This document shows positions 53,262 through 60,873 of a DNA stretch of 64,000 nt, one piece after another. Position numbers and translations under genes: made by a program. The stretch is from DASXKD01 sp963734725. Lineage in GTDB: Bacteria; Actinomycetota; Actinomycetes; Streptosporangiales; Streptosporangiaceae. The first letter of the stretch is position 1. Each line of letters begins with the position of its first letter. The DNA is taken from positions 1-64,000 of the forward strand of contig CAVTIX010000021.1 in NCBI GenBank assembly GCA_963734725.1, in the 5' to 3' direction. The notes under the pieces were generated by a model, which did not search any database, had not been told where the DNA came from, and saw only the letters and a list, made by a program, of their open reading frames with translations.

Positions 53262-54281
53262 GTGACCGTCCTGGGGACCCCCGCCGCCGCCAGGGCTGCG
53301 ACGGGCAGCGCTGGCCTGGCTCTTGCCGTCCTGTCGGCCGCGACCTTCAGCACCTCGGGGACGTTCGCCTCGGCGCTTTACGGCGCCGGGTGGAGCCCCG
53401 GTACCGCCGTGCTGGCCCGGATCGGCGTGGCTGCGCTGATCCTCACCGTCCCGGCGATGATCCAGCTCCGTGGCCGGTGGCCGCTGCTGCGGCAGAACGC
53501 GCGCAGCGTCGCCGCGTATAGCCTGCTCGCGATCGCCGCCCCGCAACTGTGCTTCTTCAACGCCGTCGCCCGGATACCGGTGGGCATCGCGCTGCTGCTG
53601 GAGTACCTCGGCGTGGTGCTCGTGGTCGGCTGGCTGTGGCTGCGCCACGGCCAGCGGCCGCGCCGGCTGACCGTCGCCGGGGGCGCCGTGGCGATCGCCG
53701 GGCTGGCCATGGTCCTCGATCTGGCTGGGCCAGGCGGGATCAACCCGGTCGGCGTGGTGTGGGCGCTGCTCGGGGCCGTCGGGCTCGCGAGCTTCTTCCT
53801 GCTCTCCGCGGGCGGCGAGCGGGCGCCGCTGCCCCCCATCGTCATGGCGTGGGCCGGGATGTGCGTCGCCACGGCCGGCCTGGCCGTCGTGGGCTGGACG
53901 GGGTTGCTGCCGATGACCGCCAGCACGGGCGGCGTCCACGTGCTCGGCCACCGGGTGAGCTGGATCGTGCCGGTGCTCGGGCTGTCGCTGCTGGCCGCCG
54001 TGATCGCCTACGTCGCGGGCATCGGCGCCGCGCGCCGGCTGGGCGCTAAGCTCACCTCGTTCGTCAGCCTGTCCGAGACGCTGTTCGCGATCCTGTTCGC
54101 CTGGCTGCTGCTCGGCCAGCTGCCCTCGGCCATCCAGTTCCTGGGTGGCGCGTTCATCCTCGGCGGCGTGGTCATGGTCCGCCTCGACGAGCTGCGACCG
54201 TCCCCTGGGCCGGCCAGCTCCGCGCGGCGGCCCCCCGCTCAGCAGCCTGAGCTGGCCCCCGCGCGAACCGGCGGCCGCTGA
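53262..54281 (+). CDS. EamA-family (DMT) transporter
   Basis: 339 residues from a GTG with CAGGAG upstream. Ten helices in two EamA halves (LALAVLSAATFSTSGTFAS; GVVWALLGAVGLASFFLLS) ending with GAFILGGVVMVRLDELRP. Probably a metabolite exporter. Divergent from the CGNR regulator. Confidence 0.87.
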   Translation: MTVLGTPAAARAATGSAGLALAVLSAATFSTSGTFASALYGAGWSPGTAVLARIGVAALILTVPAMIQLRGRWPLLRQNARSVAAYSLLAIAAPQLCFFNAVARIPVGIALLLEYLGVVLVVGWLWLRHGQRPRRLTVAGGAVAIAGLAMVLDLAGPGGINPVGVVWALLGAVGLASFFLLSAGGERAPLPPIVMAWAGMCVATAGLAVVGWTGLLPMTASTGGVHVLGHRVSWIVPVLGLSLLAAVIAYVAGIGAARRLGAKLTSFVSLSETLFAILFAWLLLGQLPSAIQFLGGAFILGGVVMVRLDELRPSPGPASSARRPPAQQPELAPARTGGR

Positions 54282-54290
54282 CCCCCGGCG

Positions 54291-55232
54291 TCAGCGCCCG
54301 GCCTGTGCAAGCTCAAGCAAGGCGTGCAGGTCCTTGGCCGCCTCCACGGCCGAGGCGCCGGTGAGCAGCACAATCAGCGCGGCGGCGGCCAGCAGCAGCA
54401 CCCGCGAGCGCGGTGGCGGCCCGAGCAGGGCGGCGACCCGGCGGGGCACCGGCCCGGCCAGGGCCAGCGACACCCGGCGGTTGCCCGCCCGGACCATGCC
54501 GAGGGTGGCCGCTGGCAGGCGGCCCGGGGTGGCGAGCATGGCCACCCGGCCGATCGTGACCGCCACCAGGCGGCGATCGCCGGTGACCCGGGCGGCGTGC
54601 TCGTCAGCCCAGCGTTCCACCGTGTAGTCCACCGCGCGGGCCAGCGGGAGCAATACCGGGTTGGCGGCGGCGGCCAGGTGCGCCACCGTGGTGAACAGGT
54701 GATGCCTGCCCGCCAGATGAGCCCGCTCGTGCGCGAGCAGCGCCGCGCGCCCCGGCTCGTCCAGCGCCTCCAGCAGGCGCCCGGAGACCACGATCCGGCC
54801 CGGCCAGCCGGGCAGCGCGTACGCCTCCACCGCCGCGCCGCGCTGCACCAGGACGGCGCCGTCGTCGTGCAGCTGCGCCGCACGCCGGTAGGACTCGGCC
54901 AGGGCGCGGGCCCGGTGCCGGATCGCGACCGCGACGGCGACCGCGGCCACGGTCAGCACGACGGCGGCCACTGTCCCGGTGACCGCCGAGGCGGGATCGT
55001 GGTGATGGATCACGCTTTGCGAGTAGTCCCCGAGGCCGGCGAGCACTGGCACCTGGGCGATGGCCGAGGCGGCGAGCAGCGCCAGCGCGACCGTGCTGCA
55101 CGCGGCCAGGGCCACCGCGGCCACGGTGAGCAGCCACGTGCCCTGCCGCGGTTCCAGCCGGGCGGCAAGCGGACGGGCCGCGACCGCGGCCAGCGCGGGA
55201 ATCAGCAACGGCAGGTACACCACCAGCAGCAC
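54291..55232 (-). CDS. M56-family (BlaR1-like) membrane metallopeptidase
   Basis: 313 residues. Helices at 1-20, 35-60, 85-105 and about 283-300. LLAHERAHLAGRHH is the HExxH zinc motif (about 168), with ERWADEHAAR supplying a further ligand. It lacks the penicillin-sensor domain of BlaR1. It is translated 3 bases after the BlaI-type repressor and probably inactivates it on a signal. Confidence 0.87.
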   Translation of the reverse strand: MLLVVYLPLLIPALAAVAARPLAARLEPRQGTWLLTVAAVALAACSTVALALLAASAIAQVPVLAGLGDYSQSVIHHHDPASAVTGTVAAVVLTVAAVAVAVAIRHRARALAESYRRAAQLHDDGAVLVQRGAAVEAYALPGWPGRIVVSGRLLEALDEPGRAALLAHERAHLAGRHHLFTTVAHLAAAANPVLLPLARAVDYTVERWADEHAARVTGDRRLVAVTIGRVAMLATPGRLPAATLGMVRAGNRRVSLALAGPVPRRVAALLGPPPRSRVLLLAAAALIVLLTGASAVEAAKDLHALLELAQAGR

Positions 55233-55235
55233 CGG

Positions 55236-55649
55236 CTATCCCCCGTCCTCGTCGGCGTCCAGCAGCTGGCGCAGCAACCGCGCGTCCCGGCCGGACAGGC
55301 CGGACACGAACCGGGTCAGCACGGCGTCGTGGTCGGCCCCACCGTCCAGGGCCCGGTTCATCTGCCCGGCGGCCAGGCTGGCGTCATCCACGGGGGTGTA
55401 GGCGAACCCGCGCCCGGCACGCTCCCGGGCCAGCAGCCCCTTGGCGTGCAGCCGGGACATGATGGTGACCACGGTGCTGTAGGCCAGTTCGCCCAGCTGC
55501 CGGGCGTCGAGCCGCTCGCGGACCTGGCCCGGGGTCAGCGGCGTCCCCGCGGCGCGCAGCACGGCTAGCACTTCGGCCTCCCGTGACCCGGACGGCCGCC
55601 GCGGCGCCGGGCGCTCCGCCGACGGGTGGCCGGGGCATTCCTGGTGCAC
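55236..55649 (-). CDS. BlaI/MecI/CopY-family repressor
   Basis: 137 residues from the GTG at 55649 (AGGAGG 7 bases upstream). SREAEVLAVLRAAGTPLTPGQVRERL, LAYSTVVTIMSRLHAKGLLARE and RAGRGFAYTPV form the winged helix; the C-terminal QMNRALDGGADHDAVLTRFVSGLS is the dimerisation part. Its likely operator is the 23-bp inverted repeat 42 bases upstream. Confidence 0.9.
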   Translation of the reverse strand: MHQECPGHPSAERPAPRRPSGSREAEVLAVLRAAGTPLTPGQVRERLDARQLGELAYSTVVTIMSRLHAKGLLARERAGRGFAYTPVDDASLAAGQMNRALDGGADHDAVLTRFVSGLSGRDARLLRQLLDADEDGG

Positions 55650-55690
55650 GCCGCGCCCTCCTGGCCCGAATAGCATCGACACCCCGTAGA

Positions 55691-55713
55691 TGTTCTACAG
55701 CGCTTGTAGAACA
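55691..55713. promoter_or_regulatory. BlaI-type operator
   Basis: TGTTCTACA-GCGCT-TGTAGAACA, a perfect 9-bp inverted repeat with a 5-base spacer, with the TACA/TGTA core typical of BlaI/MecI sites. 42 bases from the repressor start; autorepression is expected. Confidence 0.8.
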
Positions 55714-55755
55714 CCGACGGCTTCGAGTATGCCACGCCGCCGCCGGGTGCGCGGG

Positions 55756-56333
55756 TCATCGGCCAGGCCGCACCGGCGACCGTGCGGCCTCCAGCCTGGC
55801 CAGCGCGCGCAACGCCTCCGGAGCGAGCCTGGACAGCGCGTAGGTGACCCTGGCCTCGGTGTTCACCGGGACCACTGGCCGATCGCGCAGCACCGCGCGC
55901 ATCACGGCAAGGGCGACCTTCTCCGGCGGGAACCGGCGGCGGCGCAGGGCACGGACGGTGTTCTCGCGCACCTGCTCCTCCTCCCCGGCGGGGAGGCCCA
56001 CGTACCGGGCGGCGCGGGCGATGGGCGTGCTGGTGAAACCCGGGCAGATGGCCGTCACCCCGATGCCGGATGCGGCCAGCTCGGCGCGCAGGCACTCGCT
56101 GAGCATCCGCACCGCCGCCTGGGTCGTCGCGTACGCGGGCAGCGAGGCGGTCGGCGTGTAGGAGGCGGCCGAGGCGATGTTCACCAGGTGCCCGCCGGTC
56201 CCCCGCTCGGCCATCTGCGCCCCGAACAGCCGGCAGCCGCGGACCACGCCAAGCAGGTTGACGCCGATGATCCGCTGCCTGCACCGGTCACCACGACGAG
56301 CTTGTTCCCGAACGGTTTCTGCGCGTCGTTCAT
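55756..56333 (-). pseudogene. Short-chain dehydrogenase relic with internal deletion
   Basis: From an ATG at 56333 the protein begins NKLVVVTGAGSG (Rossmann start), then jumps, with a frame change, to IGVNLLGVVRG, losing about 75 residues of the nucleotide-binding half. The rest continues with VNIASAASYTPTASLPAYATTQAAVRML, where the catalytic Lys of YxxxK has become Gln, through ICPGFTSTPIA to a normal end. Confidence 0.7.
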
Positions 56334-56432
56334 GGGCCTTTTCCGTGTTGTCCACTGCGCGGTATGAAGGCAGGCTCCCATGTTACTCGTCAGTAGTAAG
56401 CCTGGGTAAACCCCTGCTCGCGAGTTGCCCCG

Positions 56433-58889
56433 TCACCCGGTGCGCAGCGCCAGTGTCACGGTGATCATCGACTGCCCGCCGATGGTGCCGACCGCGGTGC
56501 AGGTGGCCGGGACCGGGCACGACACGGTGAACAGCTCGGTCAGCACGGTTCCCGGGGGGACAGGAGTAGCCTGCCGCCGCCAGCGGGCGCCGTCCCACGT
56601 CTCCGCGAATCCCCCGGGGGGAGCGAAGTCGCTCGCCGCGTCCACGCCGACCGCGGTACAAGATCGCGGCGAGGCGCAGGAAACGCTGTTGAGCTGGTTA
56701 CGTCCCTGCGGAATGGGGTTCGGGGTGGCCTGGACCCGCCAGGCCGTGCCGTTCCAGGCCTCTGCCAGGTTCAGCGGGCCGGCGTTCTGGCTGAAGTAGG
56801 CGCCGACCGCGGTGCAGGCCCTGGCTGCGGTGCACGACACTCCGTCGAGCGAGATCACCTGGCCGCCCGCGGGCGTGGCCATGGGCACCAAGCGCCAGCT
56901 TGTGCCGTTCCAGATCTCGGTGCCGTAGCTGCCGACGGCGACGCAGGCGCGCGGCGTGGCGCACGACACCCCGAGCAGGAATGTGTTGCTGACCGCGCCG
57001 GGCAGCGGCTGGATGGTCCAGCGGGCGCCGTTCCAGGTTTCGGCGAGCGCCACCGAGCCGGACTTGGTGGAGTACTGGCCGACGGCGAAGCAGCGATGCG
57101 CCGAAGGGCACGACACCGCGGACAGCTCGCTGTCCCCCCGGGCCCCGGCCGGGCTGGGCACCGGCTGAACCCGCCAGCGGGCGCCGTCCCAGCGCTCGGC
57201 CAGCGCCAGTTGCCGCTGGCCGCGGCTGAAGAACTCGCCCACGGCGGTGCAGGCCCGCGGCGACCGGCAGGAGACACCGGACAGCCCCGCGGAGACGGTG
57301 CCGGCCGGGGCCGCAGATGGCTGGATCCGCCAGTGGCCGCCGTCCCAGCGCTCGGCCAGCGTCGTGGAGTTGCCCGTGGCGGCCGTGCTGAACCCGACCG
57401 CGATACACGTGCGCGCCGACGGGCACGACACCCCGACCAGGCCGTTGGCGGCCGAGGCGCCGGCCCGGGCGGGGACGGCCTGCCGGTGCCAGCTCTTGCC
57501 GCGCCAAGCCGCGGCCACCGGCCGACCGAGATTGCTGACCGTGTCGTAGCTTCCGGCGGCGGTGCACGCGGTCGCCGCGCTACACGACACCGCGGCGAAC
57601 CCGGTACCGGTGGACCGGCCCGGACCGGGAATGGCCTGGGCGCGCCAGGCCGTGCCGTTCCACCGTTCCGCCAGCCCTACGGTCATGCCGTTGCCGCCGC
57701 TGTTGTGGGCGCCGATGGTGACCGAGCCGACCGAGGTGCAGGCGCCCGGCGCGGTGCAGGACACGGCGAGGAACTCGCTGCCCGTGGCACCGGCCGGGCT
57801 GGGGGTGGCCTGGATGCGCCAGCTCGCGCCGTTCCACCGTTCGGCCAGCATCACGGAGGAACCGCTTTGGCTGCCGTAGCTGCCCGCGGCGATGCAGACG
57901 GCCGCCGAACTGCACGACACCCCGGCGAACCCGGCGCCGATCGAGCCGGCCGGGGCGTGCGTGACCTGGATGCGCCAGCTTGTCCCGTTCCACCGCTCCG
58001 CCAGCGGCACGCTCGTGCCAGAGCCGTCGAGGTTGGCCCCGCCGGCGGTGCAGGCGGTCGCCGAGGCGCAGGACACGGCGAGGAACTCGCTGCCCATCGA
58101 CCCAGTGGGGCTGGCTGTGGCCTGGATGCTCCAGGCGGCGCCGTTCCACCGCTCGGCCAGCGAGGTGCTGTTGCCGTGGGCGTCGGTTTGGGCGCCGACC
58201 GCGGTGCAGGCCCGCGCCGAGGCGCAGGAGACGGCGAAGAATCCGCTCAGCGGGTGGCCGGCCGGGCTCGGCACGGGCTGGATCTTCCAGCTTGTGCCGG
58301 TCCAGATCTCGGCCAGCGGGTGGATGTGCCGCGCGCGGTCGGTGTAGTAGCCGACAGCTGTGCAGGCGTCCGTGGCGGTGCAGGACACGCCGAAGAGATT
58401 GGTGAAGACGGCCCCGGGCGGGGTGGCGGCGGCCAGGATCCGCCAGCCGGCGCTGGTACGGGCCTGCGCCAGGGGAACTTCGGCGCCGGCCCGGTTCTCA
58501 TAGCCGCCGACCGCGATGCAGGTCCCTGGGCTGGCGCAGGAGACTGCGTCGAGCACGCCGTTGGGGATGACCGGGTTGGGGGTCTGCTGGACGCGCCACC
58601 GGCGCCCCGCCGCGGCGGGGGCGGCGGCGGGGCGCTGGAGGCTGGCGGCCGGGGTGCGGACCGGCCGCCAGGTACCAGGCCCGGTGGCGCCGGGCCGCCA
58701 CAGGCCGGCCGGGAATGCCGGCTGCGCCAGGCCGGGCGGCTGCGCCCGGCCTGGCTGGTGCGCCACGGTGTAGCCCGGTCCCGGAGCACCCGCTGCGGCC
58801 GCCGGCGTGACCAGCGCTCCGGCCAATCCCAGCACCAGAGCCGCCACGACCGTGAACCGGGCGATCCCGCCAACCACGCTCCGCACCAT
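56433..58889 (-). CDS. Secreted protein with 14 Cys-paired repeats, possible double beta-propeller
   Basis: 818 residues. Signal peptide at 1-33 (FTVVAALVLGLAGALVTPAAAA), a Pro/Gly-rich linker to about 105, then 14 repeats of about 50 residues. Each begins LxAVSCxSxxxCTAVG with Cys-x5-Cys and ends LAERWNGxxWxIQxxPSPAG, with a WNG turn and a Trp. All 14 Cys pairs are kept. Two sets of seven would fit two seven-bladed propellers (inference). No enzyme motif or cell-wall anchor is seen. Probably a secreted or surface binding protein. A second secreted protein gene lies just upstream. Confidence 0.85.
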   Translation of the reverse strand: MVRSVVGGIARFTVVAALVLGLAGALVTPAAAAGAPGPGYTVAHQPGRAQPPGLAQPAFPAGLWRPGATGPGTWRPVRTPAASLQRPAAAPAAAGRRWRVQQTPNPVIPNGVLDAVSCASPGTCIAVGGYENRAGAEVPLAQARTSAGWRILAAATPPGAVFTNLFGVSCTATDACTAVGYYTDRARHIHPLAEIWTGTSWKIQPVPSPAGHPLSGFFAVSCASARACTAVGAQTDAHGNSTSLAERWNGAAWSIQATASPTGSMGSEFLAVSCASATACTAGGANLDGSGTSVPLAERWNGTSWRIQVTHAPAGSIGAGFAGVSCSSAAVCIAAGSYGSQSGSSVMLAERWNGASWRIQATPSPAGATGSEFLAVSCTAPGACTSVGSVTIGAHNSGGNGMTVGLAERWNGTAWRAQAIPGPGRSTGTGFAAVSCSAATACTAAGSYDTVSNLGRPVAAAWRGKSWHRQAVPARAGASAANGLVGVSCPSARTCIAVGFSTAATGNSTTLAERWDGGHWRIQPSAAPAGTVSAGLSGVSCRSPRACTAVGEFFSRGQRQLALAERWDGARWRVQPVPSPAGARGDSELSAVSCPSAHRCFAVGQYSTKSGSVALAETWNGARWTIQPLPGAVSNTFLLGVSCATPRACVAVGSYGTEIWNGTSWRLVPMATPAGGQVISLDGVSCTAARACTAVGAYFSQNAGPLNLAEAWNGTAWRVQATPNPIPQGRNQLNSVSCASPRSCTAVGVDAASDFAPPGGFAETWDGARWRRQATPVPPGTVLTELFTVSCPVPATCTAVGTIGGQSMITVTLALRTG

Positions 58890-58932
58890 CCGCCGCCGCC
58901 TTAGTCGTGAGAACGGGCCGTATCCGGGAGGG

Positions 58933-59400
58933 CTACGGCTTCCATCGCTCGCTGAAGGATTGGATGCAGCCCAGGGCCGGAGTAGCCAGCAGGCTGATCT
59001 TGGCCGAGTCGAACACCTGGACGGGGCTGATCCCCTTGGTCTCGGTGATGTCCAGCGAGCACGTCTGCACCGTGCGCCAGAACCACTGGCCGGGCTTGCC
59101 GAGCCGCTTCACCGCTAGCAATCTCCAGCCGGCGCCGGACCGTTCGTAACCGGCCGCGGTGACGGTCGCCGTGGGCGGCTGGCCTGCCGCGCGGGTAGCC
59201 GTAAGGACGACCTTGAAATACGTCAGCTCCGCGGCGCCGATCTGCCGGTGTGGTGCGCCCGCGCCGTGCGCTGGCTGGTTCGCGACCCGCGGCAGCGGGC
59301 TCGCGCCCGCCGCACCTGTCGCAGTGGCCACGGCGAGCGACCCCGCCGCCGCGATAAGAACACCTGCGGTCGTGAACCGCCGCGCGATGCCCAGGTCCAT
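58933..59400 (-). CDS. Secreted protein, unknown function
   Basis: 155 residues from the ATG at 59400 (AAGGAGG 5 bases upstream, the best ribosome site in the area). Signal peptide FTTAGVLIAAAGSLAVATATGAAGA, then a compact domain with ELTYFKVVLTATRAAG and FWRTVQTCSLDITETKG and two Cys (TCSLD, LGCIQ) that may form a disulfide. Not recognised. It probably shares a transcript with the repeat protein 44 bases downstream. Confidence 0.75.
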   Translation of the reverse strand: MDLGIARRFTTAGVLIAAAGSLAVATATGAAGASPLPRVANQPAHGAGAPHRQIGAAELTYFKVVLTATRAAGQPPTATVTAAGYERSGAGWRLLAVKRLGKPGQWFWRTVQTCSLDITETKGISPVQVFDSAKISLLATPALGCIQSFSERWKP

Positions 59401-59534
59401 GGTGACCTCCTTCACCCCGTTTGCCCGTTATGACGTCGGCAGGGGCCGGGAGGTTGCCGTCGTCACCGACATTCACAAGGCGCCGGGCTGGCTGGCAAAA
59501 GCGCAGGTCACCGGCAACCGGTAGCGTCGGGCAG

Positions 59535-59987
59535 GTGATCGCATCCCGGTTCGTCGTCCAGCTTCATGACGCGACCACGCTGCACTTCGATCTGCGCATC
59601 CAGGCCGGCCCGGTGCTGCGCTCCTGGGCGGTGCCCAAGGGCCCCTCGCTCGACCCCACGGTCCGGCGGCTGGCCGTGCCGGTCGAGGACCACACCCTGG
59701 AGGCGGGTGAGTTCGAGGGCGTGCACCCCGGCGCCAGGCGTGGCACTGGGGCCGTCATCATCTGGGATGAGGGGACGGCCGACATCGCCAGGGACGAGCC
59801 CGGCCATCTGTCGTTCGTGGCGCACGGCAGCAAGCTCACCGGCGGCTTCGCGCTGACCCGCACCGGCCGGCGGCGCTGGATCCTGGTCAAGATGCGCGAC
59901 GAGCACGCTCGGGAAGGCTCGGACATCACCGCCGAGCGCCCCGCGAGCGTGCGCAGCGGCCGGACCTGGCAGGACCTGGCCGGTTAG
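59535..59987 (+). CDS. Stand-alone LigD-type 3'-phosphoesterase domain
   Basis: 150 residues from a GTG. FVVQLHDATTLHFDLRIQ, SWAVPKGPSLDP, VPVEDHTLEAGEFEG and VIIWDEGTAD are the family motifs, with the metal-binding His/Asp of the PE domain of LigD. It resects 3'-phosphate or ribonucleotide ends during end joining. Neither ligase nor Ku is adjacent; DnaE2 is 0.9 kb away. Confidence 0.85.
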   Translation: MIASRFVVQLHDATTLHFDLRIQAGPVLRSWAVPKGPSLDPTVRRLAVPVEDHTLEAGEFEGVHPGARRGTGAVIIWDEGTADIARDEPGHLSFVAHGSKLTGGFALTRTGRRRWILVKMRDEHAREGSDITAERPASVRSGRTWQDLAG

Positions 59988-60132
59988 CGCGCCGCGGTGA
60001 TGCCGACGACCGGCGCGGGGCAGCCTGTGTACCCGGGCCTCACAGCGACCCGGTAACGGCGAGCGCTGCCCTGCCCCGGCAGGCGGGATTCACGCATGCC
60101 GGCCCGGCGGCCGTGACCGTACAGTATGTGCC

Positions 60133-60810
60133 ATGGCCGGCGAGGTGACACCGCGCGGAAACGGGGATGAGCGGTTGCCGGCACGCGAACTGCGCGCGTC
60201 GCACGAGGACCGGGACCGGGTCGTGGAACTGCTCCGGATGGCTGCGGGCGACGGGCGGCTCACCGCCGAAGAACTCGACCAGCGGCTCGAGGTGGCGCTG
60301 ACCGCGCGCACCTACGGCGAGCTGACCGCGCTGACCAAGGACCTGCCAGCCGGTCCCGGGCTCGCCACGGCGGCCGAGCCGAAGGATCTGGTCCGCATCG
60401 AGTGCGGCGGTAGCAGCGCGAGACGGGACGGCCGCTGGGTGGTGCCCAGGCGGATGGAGATCCGGGTCGCCAGCGGTTCGGTCCGGCTCGACTTCACCGA
60501 GGCGGTGATCACCGAGCCGACGCTCCGGCTCCATGCCGAAGTGAGCAGTGGCACGCTGACCCTGATCACCAAGCCCGGCATCGTGGTCGACACCGACGAT
60601 ATGTCGGTCCGTTACGGGGCGGTCAATGTCCAGCAACCCGAGGGCCCGGGGGTGCCCGCCCTGCTGAGCATTCACGTGTCCGGAAAGGTCGGCAGCGGCG
60701 CCATCACGGCGCATCCGCCGCGCCCGCCGCGGCCGCCCCGGCGGACCTTCTGGCAGTGGCTGCTGCGCCGGCCCAGGCCCCGTGCGATCACGAAAGGGAG
60801 CTGGAGCTAG
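60133..60810 (+). CDS. DUF1707-domain protein
   Basis: 225 residues. LRASHEDRDRVVELLRMAAGDGRLTAEELDQRLEVALTARTYGELTALTKDLP is the DUF1707 (SHOCT-like) domain at 17-70. The C-terminal part is a beta-rich LiaF-like region (MEIRVASGSVRLDFTEAVI; AEVSSGTLTLITKPGIVVD) and a basic tail. Function unknown. Convergent with dnaE2. Confidence 0.87.
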   Translation: MAGEVTPRGNGDERLPARELRASHEDRDRVVELLRMAAGDGRLTAEELDQRLEVALTARTYGELTALTKDLPAGPGLATAAEPKDLVRIECGGSSARRDGRWVVPRRMEIRVASGSVRLDFTEAVITEPTLRLHAEVSSGTLTLITKPGIVVDTDDMSVRYGAVNVQQPEGPGVPALLSIHVSGKVGSGAITAHPPRPPRPPRRTFWQWLLRRPRPRAITKGSWS

Positions 60811-60873
60811 GGCATGCCCCATAGATCATTCAGCCTGCTGCGCGTCGGCATAGATCTACGGGACGCGCCCTAA
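60809..60873. repeat. 20-bp imperfect inverted repeat between convergent genes
   Basis: TAGGGCATGCCCCATAGATC at 60809-60828 pairs with GATCTACGGGACGCGCCCTA at 60854-60873 (16 of 20). The outer ends coincide with the stop codons of both flanking genes. It may be a two-way terminator or a small MITE-like insertion. Confidence 0.55.

Noticed and set aside
57096..58904. Long antisense frame (602 residues) opposite the repeat protein
   Set aside because: Low-complexity Arg/Gly/Ala sequence mirroring the repeats; no ribosome site or motif.
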